Below are positions 36,998 through 46,106 of a stretch of 64,000 nt of DNA, in pieces (within the stretch, counting starts at the first letter, position 1; each line of letters begins with the position of its first letter). Source of the stretch: an uncultured Bacteroides sp. GTDB taxonomy: Bacteria; Bacteroidota; Bacteroidia; Bacteroidales; Bacteroidaceae. Made by a program: the position numbers and the translations under genes. The DNA lies in NCBI RefSeq assembly GCF_900547205.1, contig NZ_URFY01000022.1:5569-69568 (forward strand), given 5' to 3'. The notes under the pieces were generated by a model. That model searched no databases and was not told the origin of the DNA. It saw nothing but the letters and a program-made list of their open reading frames with translations.

Positions 36998-38899
36998 TTA
37001 CTTTCGTATGCAGCGGATGGCAAAAGCCTTCGTTGCGATACCTGCATTCGCTTCACCAATTAAAGTAGTGTCGCTTTTCAAGTAGAACACAGTTTTGGCT
37101 ATTTCAGTATTTGTATCATCCAACGTCCAATAACTAGAGAACTTGCCATCAAAAATTTCTTGCTTTTCTGCCACATACATTCCTATTGGGATACTGTTAA
37201 AACCGGAGCTATTATTAACTGGAGCTACTTTCTTACCATCTATAGATATCCAAGTGCCGGACTTCAATGTTGATGCATCCTCTTTGAGGTATGTCTTCAA
37301 AAGCTTCCAATCTTCCCAGTTGGGAATATTCCAATGAGCTGGCAACAAATTGTCAGATAATGCCGTAGAAGCCGTATAAAAATAATTCCCTTTCTTCGAC
37401 TTTAGGTATCCAACTGTTTTTTCTGAGACAACATTCAGTTTAGGTATTTCATTGCCATCCGTATGCAGTGTTGCTTCCACATTACTCCGCATCCAATATT
37501 GAGTTCCAATTTTAACTATCGGATAATTATGTATTACTCCTCCACGAGTATCATGGACAACATCCTCCAGTGCCATAACACGCAACAAATCATCTTTAAA
37601 GGATATCGATAATGATATTCTTCCGTCTGCCAACACATAAACATTGTTGCGAGCCGATAAACTGCCGGGTACATAATTCATTGAATGGTCCTCGATATTC
37701 CATGATACGGTTCCGCCATGTACATTGCCCGATTGATTTAGCAATTGTACTACTACTCCGTGAGATAAATCGACCTTTTTATCAGCATTCATCGGATATA
37801 CAACAATTGCCTGAGAGGAAAATTCAGGAGTAACCAGATACTCTTTACATATTTCGGCAACTTGCTTGCCGGCACTCAAAACTTTACATACATTAGAATT
37901 TTCGAAAGTCAACTTTGATACATCTACATTGTTGTGAAGAACTTCTGATTTTACCTGATCCTTCTCATTCCCTTCCCAATCTTCAATCTCTCCATCGACT
38001 TTACCTATCAAAACATCTTCATCAGTAACAAAAGTTATCTCTAACTCTCTTTGTTTGCCACTTTGTAATTGAAGAGTGGATGGCAACAACGTCATATAGG
38101 GCTTACCCTTTACATTCACTGACAAATATTGGTATCCGGGAGTTGACTCCTGAGGTATCAATATAAGTTCTTTTCCTATTATTCGATTACCTTCTATTTT
38201 CCACTCTCCCAATGGAGTTACATCCTCTTCATTCAAATAACCAAGAAAAGCATCTTTCTGAAAATCATAAATAGCCTTTGTGTAAAATCCACTCACTGAA
38301 AGTATTGGATTTTCGGCTAACATATCATCTACGTTCTCCCCTTCACCAGGCACAAGAGCAACCTTCAGGCGAAAGAACTTATGATTAAAAATTAAAGGAA
38401 TAGCTTCTTTACTTGCCAATACTCCTTTTTTAGAAGCAAGCAGAAAATCCGAATGAGAGTAATTATCCAAAGTACTCTGATCTGCTTCAACTGCCACTTG
38501 CATTGAACTCTCCCCCATCGCTATTCCATCTTGCTGATAAGGATAATAACTAAATAAGTTAAGTGTAACTTCATCATCCGGATAATAAACCGATTCTTCT
38601 GTCACAAACTCATTGGCAGAAGAACGCTCAAAAATAAGATTATCAACATAACGTTCTTCCTTCATTGTGATAGAGCCTGCGAGTGCAAATAATCCCACTT
38701 TATCTCCAACATCAAAAGTATTATTTGCAACACGAGTATTAACAACATCATGGATACCTGCTATAAATCTCAATGGAATATTCCCATCATTCATCAGAGG
38801 CTCCTCTTCTTCTGTAATATGATTTATGCAACCAGCAGCTAAAACTAAAAAAAGAACAGACGAACCTATGCCCTTCCATAGGTTATAACATACCTTCAT
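36998..38899 (-). CDS. fimbrillin-family lipoprotein with C-terminal FISUMP-like domain
   Basis: A 633-aa surface lipoprotein (signal ends LAAGC, Cys24). The N-terminal two-thirds reads like a fimbrillin-type protein: FDVGDKVGLFAL, ESVYYPDDEVTLNLFSYYPY, DFLLASKKGV, FNHKFFRLKVALVPG and ITFVTDEDVLIGKVDGEIEDW. The C-terminal 180 residues resemble the FISUMP module: VKIGTQYWMRSNVEAT, NWNIPNWEDWKLLKTYL, SGFNSIPIGMYV and AFAIRCIRK. Likely a cell-surface or pilus-tip protein. No partner fimbrial genes are adjacent. Confidence 0.78.
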   Translation of the reverse strand: MKVCYNLWKGIGSSVLFLVLAAGCINHITEEEEPLMNDGNIPLRFIAGIHDVVNTRVANNTFDVGDKVGLFALAGSITMKEERYVDNLIFERSSANEFVTEESVYYPDDEVTLNLFSYYPYQQDGIAMGESSMQVAVEADQSTLDNYSHSDFLLASKKGVLASKEAIPLIFNHKFFRLKVALVPGEGENVDDMLAENPILSVSGFYTKAIYDFQKDAFLGYLNEEDVTPLGEWKIEGNRIIGKELILIPQESTPGYQYLSVNVKGKPYMTLLPSTLQLQSGKQRELEITFVTDEDVLIGKVDGEIEDWEGNEKDQVKSEVLHNNVDVSKLTFENSNVCKVLSAGKQVAEICKEYLVTPEFSSQAIVVYPMNADKKVDLSHGVVVQLLNQSGNVHGGTVSWNIEDHSMNYVPGSLSARNNVYVLADGRISLSISFKDDLLRVMALEDVVHDTRGGVIHNYPIVKIGTQYWMRSNVEATLHTDGNEIPKLNVVSEKTVGYLKSKKGNYFYTASTALSDNLLPAHWNIPNWEDWKLLKTYLKEDASTLKSGTWISIDGKKVAPVNNSSGFNSIPIGMYVAEKQEIFDGKFSSYWTLDDTNTEIAKTVFYLKSDTTLIGEANAGIATKAFAIRCIRK

Positions 38900-39205
38900 T
38901 CTATTAGATTATTAGTTCAAATAATGAAATTTCTGATTGAGCAGAAAAATGTATGCATAAAGGTAAGTACTAGCTTTCAGTTATGAGGCATTATACAACA
39001 CGTATGTTGCAACTGGATAATCTTCGATTTCGGCAAATCAGTTTGAAATGCTGAACAAAAATATATATAAAAATAAAACAGTGTATACTTTTCTTTAGAA
39101 ATATTTATATTATTACTCAACTTGCTAATTACCAGTAGTTTACGAATCACAGACAATAATAACAGATATACGTCTATACCTTATTATATTAGAAGAGCAT
39201 ATGTT
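38900..39205. other. 306-bp AT-rich stretch without a gene
   Basis: No reading frame of note. On the minus strand TATTTTTG (39056-39063) matches the -7 consensus and may start a transcript with a 155-base leader for the fimbrillin-like gene. No riboswitch or strong hairpin was recognised. Confidence 0.4.
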
Positions 39206-39847
39206 TTAGAAAGAATAGCCCACTTCAATTCCAGCAATATGCTTACCTACCGAAGACTCATATTGATAACAATAGAAGGCATCCAATGACCAGCGTTTAG
39301 CTAAATCAATTTCCACTCCAGGACGATATCTCATACGGGCTGCTCTCCAGAAAGAAGCATCATCCAGACTTTGATAAATCTCTATGGAAAAGTAAGGTGA
39401 AACAATACTTTTTGATGGAGCATAAGACAATTTCAAGCGGGAACGTAAACGGGTTTCTGAATTTCCACGATCAAAAGTCTGTTGGAATCTCTCCCGCAAA
39501 GATACTTTCAACCATTGATGCCGGAAACTTACAATCGCCCCAACACGGTAACGGTGTCTGAATTTCCATCCTTCACCTCCTAAGTTCCTATAATGTGTCT
39601 CGTATCCCAACTCCAGCTTCAGAAAAGAAAGGGCACTATAATCTCCACCAACTGAAAGCCCCCAACGGTCGATGGCATTCATATCATCTTCTGTACGCAT
39701 TTCTAAATTGCCGGCAACACTAAATCGGGAATCTATCTTATGGCTTATCTTAAAGTTAGTCCATGTAGTGAAATCATCACTTTGCGCATATACCATAACA
39801 CTTGCTAAAAGCATCCAAACCAGGGAAATACATTTTTTTAATTGCAT
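39206..39847 (-). CDS. DUF2490 outer-membrane beta-barrel-like protein
   Basis: A 213-aa exported protein (signal ends VMVYAQ). Alternating beta strands rich in aromatic residues (YSALSFLKLELGYETHYRN; RHRYRVGAIVSFRHQWLKVS; RLRSRLKLSYAPS; GIEVGYSF with terminal Phe) fit DUF2490, thought to be small outer-membrane barrels. The start is taken at MQLKKC; three codons upstream is another ATG. Function unknown. Confidence 0.82.
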   Translation of the reverse strand: MQLKKCISLVWMLLASVMVYAQSDDFTTWTNFKISHKIDSRFSVAGNLEMRTEDDMNAIDRWGLSVGGDYSALSFLKLELGYETHYRNLGGEGWKFRHRYRVGAIVSFRHQWLKVSLRERFQQTFDRGNSETRLRSRLKLSYAPSKSIVSPYFSIEIYQSLDDASFWRAARMRYRPGVEIDLAKRWSLDAFYCYQYESSVGKHIAGIEVGYSF

Positions 39848-39876
39848 CTTAATCACGTCTTACATTTATTTCGGCA

Positions 39877-39884
39877 CAAAAATA
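39877..39884 (-). promoter_or_regulatory. -7 box of DUF2490 gene
   Basis: The complement reads TATTTTTG (TAnnTTTG), about 30 bases before the start at 39847. Confidence 0.45.
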
Positions 39885-40009
39885 AAAAGTATAATTGAAA
39901 TATATATGAAATAGAAACATTATTTGCAAAATCCACCGAAGTTGTCATCCTAAACAAATCCTCATATTCAAACGTTTCTCTTAGTAGACAAAGATTAAAT
40001 TAGATGATT

Positions 40010-41011
40010 ATGGCTTATACAATTGCCCTTTTCGGCACAAAACCTTATGATGAGGCTTCGTTCAATAATAAAAATATAGAGTTTGGATTTGACATACGTT
40101 ACTATAAAGGAAATCTGAATCGGAATAATGTACTGTTGACACAAGGGGTAGATGCAGTCTGCATATTTGTCAACGATATTGCAGATGCAGAGGTTATACG
40201 CGTCATGGCTGCCAATGGAGTAAAGCTACTGGCACTTCGATGTGCGGGGTTCAACAACGTAGACTTGAACGCTGCCGCTGATGCCGGAATCAAAGTAGTG
40301 CGTGTTCCAGCCTACTCACCTTATGCCGTTGCCGAATACACGATTGCCTTGATGCTATCACTTAACAGGAAAATTCCACGTGCTTCGTGGCGCACCAAAG
40401 ATGGCAATTTCTCTCTACACGGTCTGCTGGGATTCGATATGCACGGAAAGACAGCTGGCATTATCGGCACAGGAAAGATTGCCAAAATCCTGATTCATAT
40501 ATTGCGGGGGTTCGGCATGAACGTATTGGCGTATGATGTCTATCCGGATTATAACTTTGCCCGCGAAGAACAAATTGTTTATACTTCGCTGGACGAACTC
40601 TATCATAGCTCTGATATCATCTCCTTGCACTGCCCGCTCACCGAAGAAACAAAATACCTCATTAATGATTATTCCATTAGTAAAATGAAAGATGGAGTAA
40701 TGATTATCAATACGGGACGCGGACAATTGATTCATACCAATGCACTTATTGAAGGCTTGAAGAACAAGAAAATAGGTTCGGCAGGACTGGATGTATACGA
40801 GGAGGAAAGCGATTATTTCTACGAAGATATATCCGACCGCATTATTGACGATGATGTACTAGCCCGCCTACTTTCATTCAACAATGTTATCGTGACTTCC
40901 CATCAAGCCTTTTTCACCAAAGAGGCATTGGAGAACATTGCAGTAACGACGCTACAAAACATCAAAGACTTCATCAACCACAGGCCTTTGCTAAATGAAG
41001 TGAAGATATAA
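40010..41011 (+). CDS. ldhA: D-lactate dehydrogenase (2-hydroxyacid dehydrogenase family)
   Basis: NADH-dependent reduction of pyruvate to D-lactate in fermentation. It is 333 aa from MAYTIALFGTKPYDE; an ATG two codons earlier (40004) is also possible. Seen: RCAGFNNVD, dinucleotide-binding GIIGTGKIAK, catalytic Arg in INTGRGQLI, Glu in GLDVYEEES and His in VTSHQAFFTKEAL, an HQAF pattern typical of D-LDH. It heads a run of six co-directional genes but is 60 bases from the next one. Confidence 0.92.
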   Translation: MAYTIALFGTKPYDEASFNNKNIEFGFDIRYYKGNLNRNNVLLTQGVDAVCIFVNDIADAEVIRVMAANGVKLLALRCAGFNNVDLNAAADAGIKVVRVPAYSPYAVAEYTIALMLSLNRKIPRASWRTKDGNFSLHGLLGFDMHGKTAGIIGTGKIAKILIHILRGFGMNVLAYDVYPDYNFAREEQIVYTSLDELYHSSDIISLHCPLTEETKYLINDYSISKMKDGVMIINTGRGQLIHTNALIEGLKNKKIGSAGLDVYEEESDYFYEDISDRIIDDDVLARLLSFNNVIVTSHQAFFTKEALENIAVTTLQNIKDFINHRPLLNEVKI

Positions 41012-41071
41012 ACATTCCAGCAAATATCTTTGTTCCTTTAATATATAAACAACCATAAAAAGAAGATTATC

Positions 41072-41776
41072 ATGGATAAAGTAATACATAAAGCAGATAC
41101 GCGAGGACATTCAAAATATGATTGGCTTGATAGTTACCACACTTTCAGTTTCGACGAGTACTTTGACTCCAACCGAATTAACTTCGGCGCTCTCCGCGTA
41201 TTGAACGATGACAAAGTGGAAGCCGGAGAAGGATTCCAGACGCATCCGCATAAGAATATGGAAATAGTGTCTATCCCATTGAAAGGACATCTGCAACATG
41301 GAGACAGCAAAAAGAACAGCCGGATTATAACCGTTGGAGATATACAGACGATGAGTGCCGGAACAGGAATTTTCCATAGCGAAATGAATGCTAGTTCCGA
41401 AGAACCTGTAGAATTTCTGCAAATATGGATTATGCCCAGAGAGCGAAACACGCACCCTGTTTATAGGGATTTCAGTATCCGCGAATTGGAACGTCCCAAT
41501 GAACTGGCAGTTATCGTATCACCCGATGGAAGCACTCCCGCCTCATTGCTGCAAGACACGTGGTTTTCTATCGGCAAAGTAGAAGCCGGAAAAAGACTAG
41601 GTTATCATATGCACCAAAGCCATGCGGGCGTATATGTCTTTCTCATCGAAGGAGAAATCAAAATAGACGGGGAAGTGATGAATCGCCGGGACGGAATGGG
41701 AATTTACGATACGAATAGTTTCGAACTGGAAACTCTGAAGGATTCACATATTCTGCTGATTGAGGTACCAATGTAA
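41072..41776 (+). CDS. pirin family protein
   Basis: A 234-aa bicupin. The metal-binding motif of the first cupin is HPHKNMEIVSIPLKGHLQHGDS, followed by MSAGTGIFHSEMN. Relatives (E. coli YhhW) have quercetin dioxygenase activity, but the physiological role in gut anaerobes is unknown. Closely followed (8 bases) by pdxH, so the two are probably co-transcribed. Confidence 0.92.
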   Translation: MDKVIHKADTRGHSKYDWLDSYHTFSFDEYFDSNRINFGALRVLNDDKVEAGEGFQTHPHKNMEIVSIPLKGHLQHGDSKKNSRIITVGDIQTMSAGTGIFHSEMNASSEEPVEFLQIWIMPRERNTHPVYRDFSIRELERPNELAVIVSPDGSTPASLLQDTWFSIGKVEAGKRLGYHMHQSHAGVYVFLIEGEIKIDGEVMNRRDGMGIYDTNSFELETLKDSHILLIEVPM

Positions 41777-41784
41777 AAGAACAG

Positions 41785-42432
41785 ATGGCTAAAATAAATA
41801 TTGCAGATATCAGGCAGGAATATAGAAAAAGCGGGTTGAGGGAAAGTGATCTTCCCGGCGACCCGCTTTCGCTATTCAACCGTTGGTTGCAGGAAGCGAT
41901 TGAAGCTGAAGTGGATGAACCGACTGCTGTTATTGTAGGTACTGTATCTCCCGAAGGTAAACCTTCTACACGCACCGTATTGCTGAAAGGACTTCATGAC
42001 GGGAAATTTGTATTCTACACCAATTACGAAAGCCGCAAAGGCAGACAGTTAGCACAAAACCCGCACATCTCGCTTTCTTTTGTCTGGCACGCACTCGAAA
42101 GACAAGTGCACGTGGAAGGAACCGCAACGAAAGCCCCTTCAGATGAATCGGATGAGTATTTCCGGAAACGTCCTTATAAAAGCCGTATCGGTGCACGCAT
42201 CTCCCCACAAAGCCAACCGATTAAAAGCAGAATTCAACTAATTCGCACCTTTGTCAGAGAAGTTGCCCGATGGTTAGGGAAAGAGGTGGAAAGACCGGAT
42301 AATTGGGGAGGATATGCTGTTACTCCCACAAGGATTGAGTTTTGGCAAGGTCGTCCAAATCGCTTGCATGATCGTTTCTTATACACCCTTCAATCTAACG
42401 GAGAATGGGAAATCAATCGACTTGCACCCTGA
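41785..42432 (+). CDS. pdxH: pyridoxamine 5'-phosphate oxidase
   Basis: FMN-dependent oxidation of pyridoxine or pyridoxamine phosphate to pyridoxal phosphate (vitamin B6 salvage). At 215 aa it has normal length. Family blocks: DPLSLFNRWLQEAIEAEVDE, RTVLLKGLHDGKFVFYTNYE, SRKGRQLAQNPHISLSFVWH, and the C-terminal signature EFWQGRPNRLHDRFLY. The enzyme normally uses oxygen, so its presence fits life at low oxygen rather than strict anoxia. Confidence 0.96.
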   Translation: MAKINIADIRQEYRKSGLRESDLPGDPLSLFNRWLQEAIEAEVDEPTAVIVGTVSPEGKPSTRTVLLKGLHDGKFVFYTNYESRKGRQLAQNPHISLSFVWHALERQVHVEGTATKAPSDESDEYFRKRPYKSRIGARISPQSQPIKSRIQLIRTFVREVARWLGKEVERPDNWGGYAVTPTRIEFWQGRPNRLHDRFLYTLQSNGEWEINRLAP

Positions 42433-42500
42433 TTTCGCCGATTTCTCTTGGCAACTCCAACTAGAATACGTAATATTGCAACTATTAAATCAGTCAGCTT

Positions 42501-43232
42501 ATGACATTGGATTATATTTACCATAGCGGTTTCGCCATTGAAGCAGAAGGGGTGACCATCATTATCGATTACTACAAAGATTCTTCCGAATTTGAACGTA
42601 ACCGCGGAATCGTACACGATTATCTTTTGCAAAGACCGGGCAAACTGTATGTTTTGGCTACTCATTTCCATCCCGATCACTTTAACCGTGAAGTATTAAC
42701 ATGGAAGGAGCAACGACCTGACATTCAATACATTTTCTCCAAAGATATTCTGAAATCACATCGCGCCAAAGCCGAAGATGCAATCTATATCAAAAAAGGA
42801 GAGATTTACGAAGACGATTCGATCCGTATTGAAGCATTCGGGTCGACAGATGTAGGGAGTTCGTTCCTATTGCATCTACAGGGTTGGAGCATTTTCCATG
42901 CCGGTGATTTAAACAACTGGCATTGGAGCGAAGAATCTACCGAAGAAGAGATACGAAAAGCCAACGGAGATTTCCTCGCAGAAGTTAAATATTTAAAAGA
43001 AAAAGCTCCCAATATTGATTTAGTACTGTTCCCAGTGGATAGCCGAATGGGAAAAGATTATATGAAAGGAGCAAAACAGTTCATTGAACAAATAAAAACT
43101 ACTATATTTGTACCCATGCACTTCAGTGAAGACTATGAAGGCGGTAATGCGCTTCGTGATTTTGCTGAAAAGGCAGGATGCCGATTTATCAGCATCACCC
43201 ATCGAGGGGAAAGTTTTGAAATAACCCAATAA
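42501..43232 (+). CDS. MBL-fold metal-dependent hydrolase
   Basis: A 243-aa metallo-beta-lactamase-fold protein with motif THFHPDHFN (HxHxDH) and further ligands in IFHAGDLNNWHW and VPMHFSEDY. It resembles the UlaG/YtkL-like group; the substrate is unknown. It is 68 bases after pdxH and 13 before the DUF4468 gene. Confidence 0.85.
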   Translation: MTLDYIYHSGFAIEAEGVTIIIDYYKDSSEFERNRGIVHDYLLQRPGKLYVLATHFHPDHFNREVLTWKEQRPDIQYIFSKDILKSHRAKAEDAIYIKKGEIYEDDSIRIEAFGSTDVGSSFLLHLQGWSIFHAGDLNNWHWSEESTEEEIRKANGDFLAEVKYLKEKAPNIDLVLFPVDSRMGKDYMKGAKQFIEQIKTTIFVPMHFSEDYEGGNALRDFAEKAGCRFISITHRGESFEITQ

Positions 43233-43245
43233 ACACATTATAATT

Positions 43246-44394
43246 ATGAATAAGTTAACGATTTTGTTTCTTACCCTGTTTCTAACGTTGCCAATGGCGA
43301 TGAAAGCTGATTCTGCAAAAGAAAAAAAAGATGATACCAGATATATGGCGGGAGCTGTTCCCGAAGTAGATGGTAAAGTTGTGTTTTCCAAGGAATTTCA
43401 GATCCCCGGAATGAGCCAGAAACAGATATATGATACTTTGAACAAGTGGATGGAAGAACGACTGAAAGAAAATCAAAATATCGACAGCCGTGTTGTCTTT
43501 ACCGATATAGATAAAGGTACAATTGCCGGAATCGGGGAAGAATGGATGGTTTTTAGCTCCAGTGCTTTGTCATTAGACCGCACACTGATCAATTATCAGT
43601 TGACCGCTACCTGCAAACCGGGTAGTTGCTTGGTTGAATTGGAAAAAATCCGATACACTTATCGCGATACGGAAAAGTATAAAGCAGAAGAGTGGATAAC
43701 TGATAAATATGCACTCAATAAAACGAAAACTAAAATGGTTCGTGGCTTGGCTAAATGGCGTAGGAAAACGGTAGATTTCGCAGATGACATATTTATGGAT
43801 GTTGCCGTAGCTTTCGGAGCACCGGATACTCGTCCGAAAGCCGTAAATAAAAAGAGAAAAGAAGAAGAGCAGAAAGCTCCGTCAATCGTTACTGCCGCAG
43901 GTCCAATCATTATTGGCGGTACAGATAAAAAGACTAACATTCAAGTAGGTACGGCTAAACCTGCACAAAATACTGTCCCAGCTACCACACTGACTCCTGC
44001 TACACCTGTAGGAAAGGCTTCATCTGAAATGCCGGGTTATGTAGAAATCGACTTGAAACAGATTCCGGGTGAAGTATATGCCTTGATGGGAAGCGGTAAA
44101 TTGGTGATTTCAATCGGAAAAGATGAATTTAACATGACGAATATGACTGCAAATGCTGGTGGTGCACTGGGTTATCAATCTGGCAAAGCCGTTGCTTACT
44201 GCACACTTTCACCTGAACAGTCTTATGACGCAATAGAAAAAGCAGACAGCTATACACTGAAGTTGTACGCCCCGAACCAAACGGTCCCTTCGGCTGTTAT
44301 TGAATGTAAAAAATTGCCATCACAAACTACTCCGCAAGCAGGACAACCCCGCACATATGTTGGAGAGATTGTGAAACTGTTAATGAAAAAATAA
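43246..44394 (+). CDS. exported DUF4468 domain protein
   Basis: A 382-aa protein with signal (MNKLTILFLTLFLTLPMAMKA). The N-terminal DUF4468-like domain (about 35-145) shows VVFSKEFQIPGMSQKQIYDT and KIRYTYRDTEKYKAEEWITD. A Pro/Thr-rich linker (about 205-260) leads to a second beta domain (MPGYVEIDLKQIPGEVYALMG). Function unknown; such proteins are abundant in Bacteroides envelopes. Confidence 0.8.
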   Translation: MNKLTILFLTLFLTLPMAMKADSAKEKKDDTRYMAGAVPEVDGKVVFSKEFQIPGMSQKQIYDTLNKWMEERLKENQNIDSRVVFTDIDKGTIAGIGEEWMVFSSSALSLDRTLINYQLTATCKPGSCLVELEKIRYTYRDTEKYKAEEWITDKYALNKTKTKMVRGLAKWRRKTVDFADDIFMDVAVAFGAPDTRPKAVNKKRKEEEQKAPSIVTAAGPIIIGGTDKKTNIQVGTAKPAQNTVPATTLTPATPVGKASSEMPGYVEIDLKQIPGEVYALMGSGKLVISIGKDEFNMTNMTANAGGALGYQSGKAVAYCTLSPEQSYDAIEKADSYTLKLYAPNQTVPSAVIECKKLPSQTTPQAGQPRTYVGEIVKLLMKK

Positions 44395-44408
44395 AGAAGA
44401 TTGCAACA

Positions 44409-44786
44409 ATGGAAGTAAAAAGTAAATTTGACCACTTTAATATCAATGTCACGAATCTGGAACGGAGCATCGCTTTTTATGATAAAGCGCTCGGTCTGAA
44501 AGAACATCACCGGAAAGAAGCTTCCGACGGTTCATTCGTCCTTGTCTATCTGACTGATAATGAAACTGGTTTTCTTTTAGAATTGACTTGGCTCAAAGAC
44601 CATACGGCTCCCTATGAATTGGGTGATAACGAAAGCCATCTCTGCTTTCGGGTAGCTGGCGACTATGAGGCGGTTCATGCTTATCACAAAGAAATGAACT
44701 ATGTATGTTTTGAGAATACAGCCATGGGGCTTTATTTTATTAACGATCCGGACGATTACTGGATTGAGATACTTCCGCAGAAGTAA
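44409..44786 (+). CDS. VOC-family (glyoxalase I-like) protein
   Basis: A 125-aa vicinal-oxygen-chelate protein with two beta-alpha-beta-beta-beta units. Metal-ligand candidates: His in FDHFNINVTNLERSIAFYD, Glu in FLLELTWLKD, His in ESHLCFRV and Glu in YWIEILPQ. This is the four-ligand pattern of lactoylglutathione lyases, but the glutathione partner is doubtful in Bacteroides; detoxification of methylglyoxal-like aldehydes is possible. It is 14 bases after the DUF4468 gene. Confidence 0.85.
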   Translation: MEVKSKFDHFNINVTNLERSIAFYDKALGLKEHHRKEASDGSFVLVYLTDNETGFLLELTWLKDHTAPYELGDNESHLCFRVAGDYEAVHAYHKEMNYVCFENTAMGLYFINDPDDYWIEILPQK

Positions 44787-44808
44787 CTGCATTTTATTCT
44801 AAAAAGTA

Positions 44809-44867
44809 TTTAGGCGCAGAATTGATGATTCAACACGTATAGTGCAATCCATCATTCTGCGCCTAAA
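44809..44867. terminator. long hairpin terminator between convergent genes
   Basis: TTTAGGCGCAGAA (44809) pairs with TTCTGCGCCTAAA (44855); the stem continues imperfectly inward with TGATGAT and ATCCATCA. It lies after the VOC gene and before the 3' end of the small basic gene on the other strand, so it can act for both. Confidence 0.75.
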
Positions 44868-44916
44868 AGTTTATATCGAAAATAGAATTGAACTTCTCAA
44901 TGTAGTAGTACAACTT

Positions 44917-45102
44917 CTATTTCTTATGTCTATTAGCTCTTTTTTTACGAATTTCCGCTTTCATCTTTGCCGCACCCGAACCGTGCTGCCCGCGAATATA
45001 AGTAGTCTTCTTTGCTTTTGTCTTCACTTTTTCTTCCTCTTTGGGTTTATCTTTTTTTCCTTTAAAGACAATTCCCCCCATCATTGCATCTTCTATACTC
45101 AT
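44917..45102 (-). CDS. small basic hypothetical protein
   Basis: A 61-aa very basic protein: MSIEDAMMGGIVFKGKK, then a Lys/Glu-rich stretch and an end rich in Lys and Arg (GSGAAKMKAEIRKKRANRHK). A consensus -7 box stands 34 bases upstream and a terminator downstream, so it looks like a real gene rather than a shadow. A nucleic-acid or ribosome-associated role is suggested only by charge. Confidence 0.6.
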   Translation of the reverse strand: MSIEDAMMGGIVFKGKKDKPKEEEKVKTKAKKTTYIRGQHGSGAAKMKAEIRKKRANRHKK

Positions 45103-45135
45103 ATATTAATTTGTTAGTATTCACTTTTCCGGTGA

Positions 45136-45172
45136 CAAAGATAACCCTTTTCTATGGATTTATATATCTTTG
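45136..45172. promoter_or_regulatory. divergent -7 boxes between small basic gene and methyltransferase
   Basis: CAAAGATA at 45136-45143 reads TATCTTTG on the minus strand, and TATCTTTG is also on the plus strand at 45165-45172. Both match TAnnTTTG and are 34 and 27 bases from their genes. Confidence 0.6.
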
Positions 45173-45198
45173 CCAACTAAAACAATACGTAACCACCA

Positions 45199-45930
45199 AT
45201 GGCAACAACAATACTATCCGCAGAAAAGGACCCGATGGGCACTGCTATATCTGATTTCTTCCATCATAACAGAGCGGACCGCTTACGGGTTTTCTCATCT
45301 CAATTTGAAGAAGATGCAATTCCAGTCAAAGAATTATTTCGCAATATACAGTCAATGCCTATGCTCGAACGCACTGCGTTGCAAATGGCCGAAGGACGCA
45401 TACTGGATGTGGGTGCAGGAAGCGGTTGTCATGCATTGGCTTTACAGGAGATGGGTAAAGAAGTTTGTGCCATCGACATATCTCCACTTTCTGTTGAAGT
45501 AATGAAGCAACGTGGAGTGAAGGATAGTCGCCTCATCAATCTATTTGATGAAACCTTTACCGATACTTTCGATACTATCCTTATGCTCATGAATGGATCG
45601 GGCATTATCGGCAGACTGAGTAATATGCCGGATTTCTTTCAGCGGATGAAGCGTATTCTCAGTCCCGGAGGATACATCTTGATGGATTCAAGCGATTTGC
45701 GTTACCTTTTTGAAGAAGAAGATGGAAGTATACTCATCGACTTAGCTGGAGATTATTACGGAGAAATCGATTTCCAGATGCAATATAAGGATGTGAAAGG
45801 AGATTCATTCGACTGGTTATATATAGATTTTCAAACATTAAGTTTGTATGCTTCAGAATGTGGTTTTAATGCAGAGCTGGTAAAAGAGGGCAAACATTAT
45901 GATTATCTGGCGAAGTTGAATCTTGCTTAG
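45199..45930 (+). CDS. class I SAM-dependent methyltransferase
   Basis: A 243-aa Rossmann-fold methyltransferase. SAM-binding motif I is ILDVGAGSGCHALAL, the acidic end of strand 2 is EVCAIDIS, and motif IV is TILMLMNGSGIIG. After it come MKRILSPGGYILMDSSDL and a C-terminal beta part. The substrate is unknown. It has its own promoter and may end at the 46028 hairpin. Confidence 0.88.
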   Translation: MATTILSAEKDPMGTAISDFFHHNRADRLRVFSSQFEEDAIPVKELFRNIQSMPMLERTALQMAEGRILDVGAGSGCHALALQEMGKEVCAIDISPLSVEVMKQRGVKDSRLINLFDETFTDTFDTILMLMNGSGIIGRLSNMPDFFQRMKRILSPGGYILMDSSDLRYLFEEEDGSILIDLAGDYYGEIDFQMQYKDVKGDSFDWLYIDFQTLSLYASECGFNAELVKEGKHYDYLAKLNLA

Positions 45931-46027
45931 AAGTGGGGCTTAATCAAATAAAGTGTCTCTATCAGCTCTAAAAAAGAGATGGCAGGATAGTGACGGTATA
46001 TGCTCCGGATAGGGTAACCATCCTACT

Positions 46028-46068
46028 AACATAGTGACGCCATCAAGCTGGGATAGCGTCACTATGTT
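46028..46068. terminator. 13-bp hairpin after methyltransferase
   Basis: AACATAGTGACGC and GCGTCACTATGTT pair perfectly around a 15-base loop. The convergent genes on both sides (ends 45930 and 46107) make a terminator likely, although no T run follows. The word ATAGTGACG also occurs alone at 45986. Confidence 0.55.
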
Positions 46069-46106
46069 ATTGATAAGAAATTTCCTCCGATAATCTTTCA
46101 AAAGTA

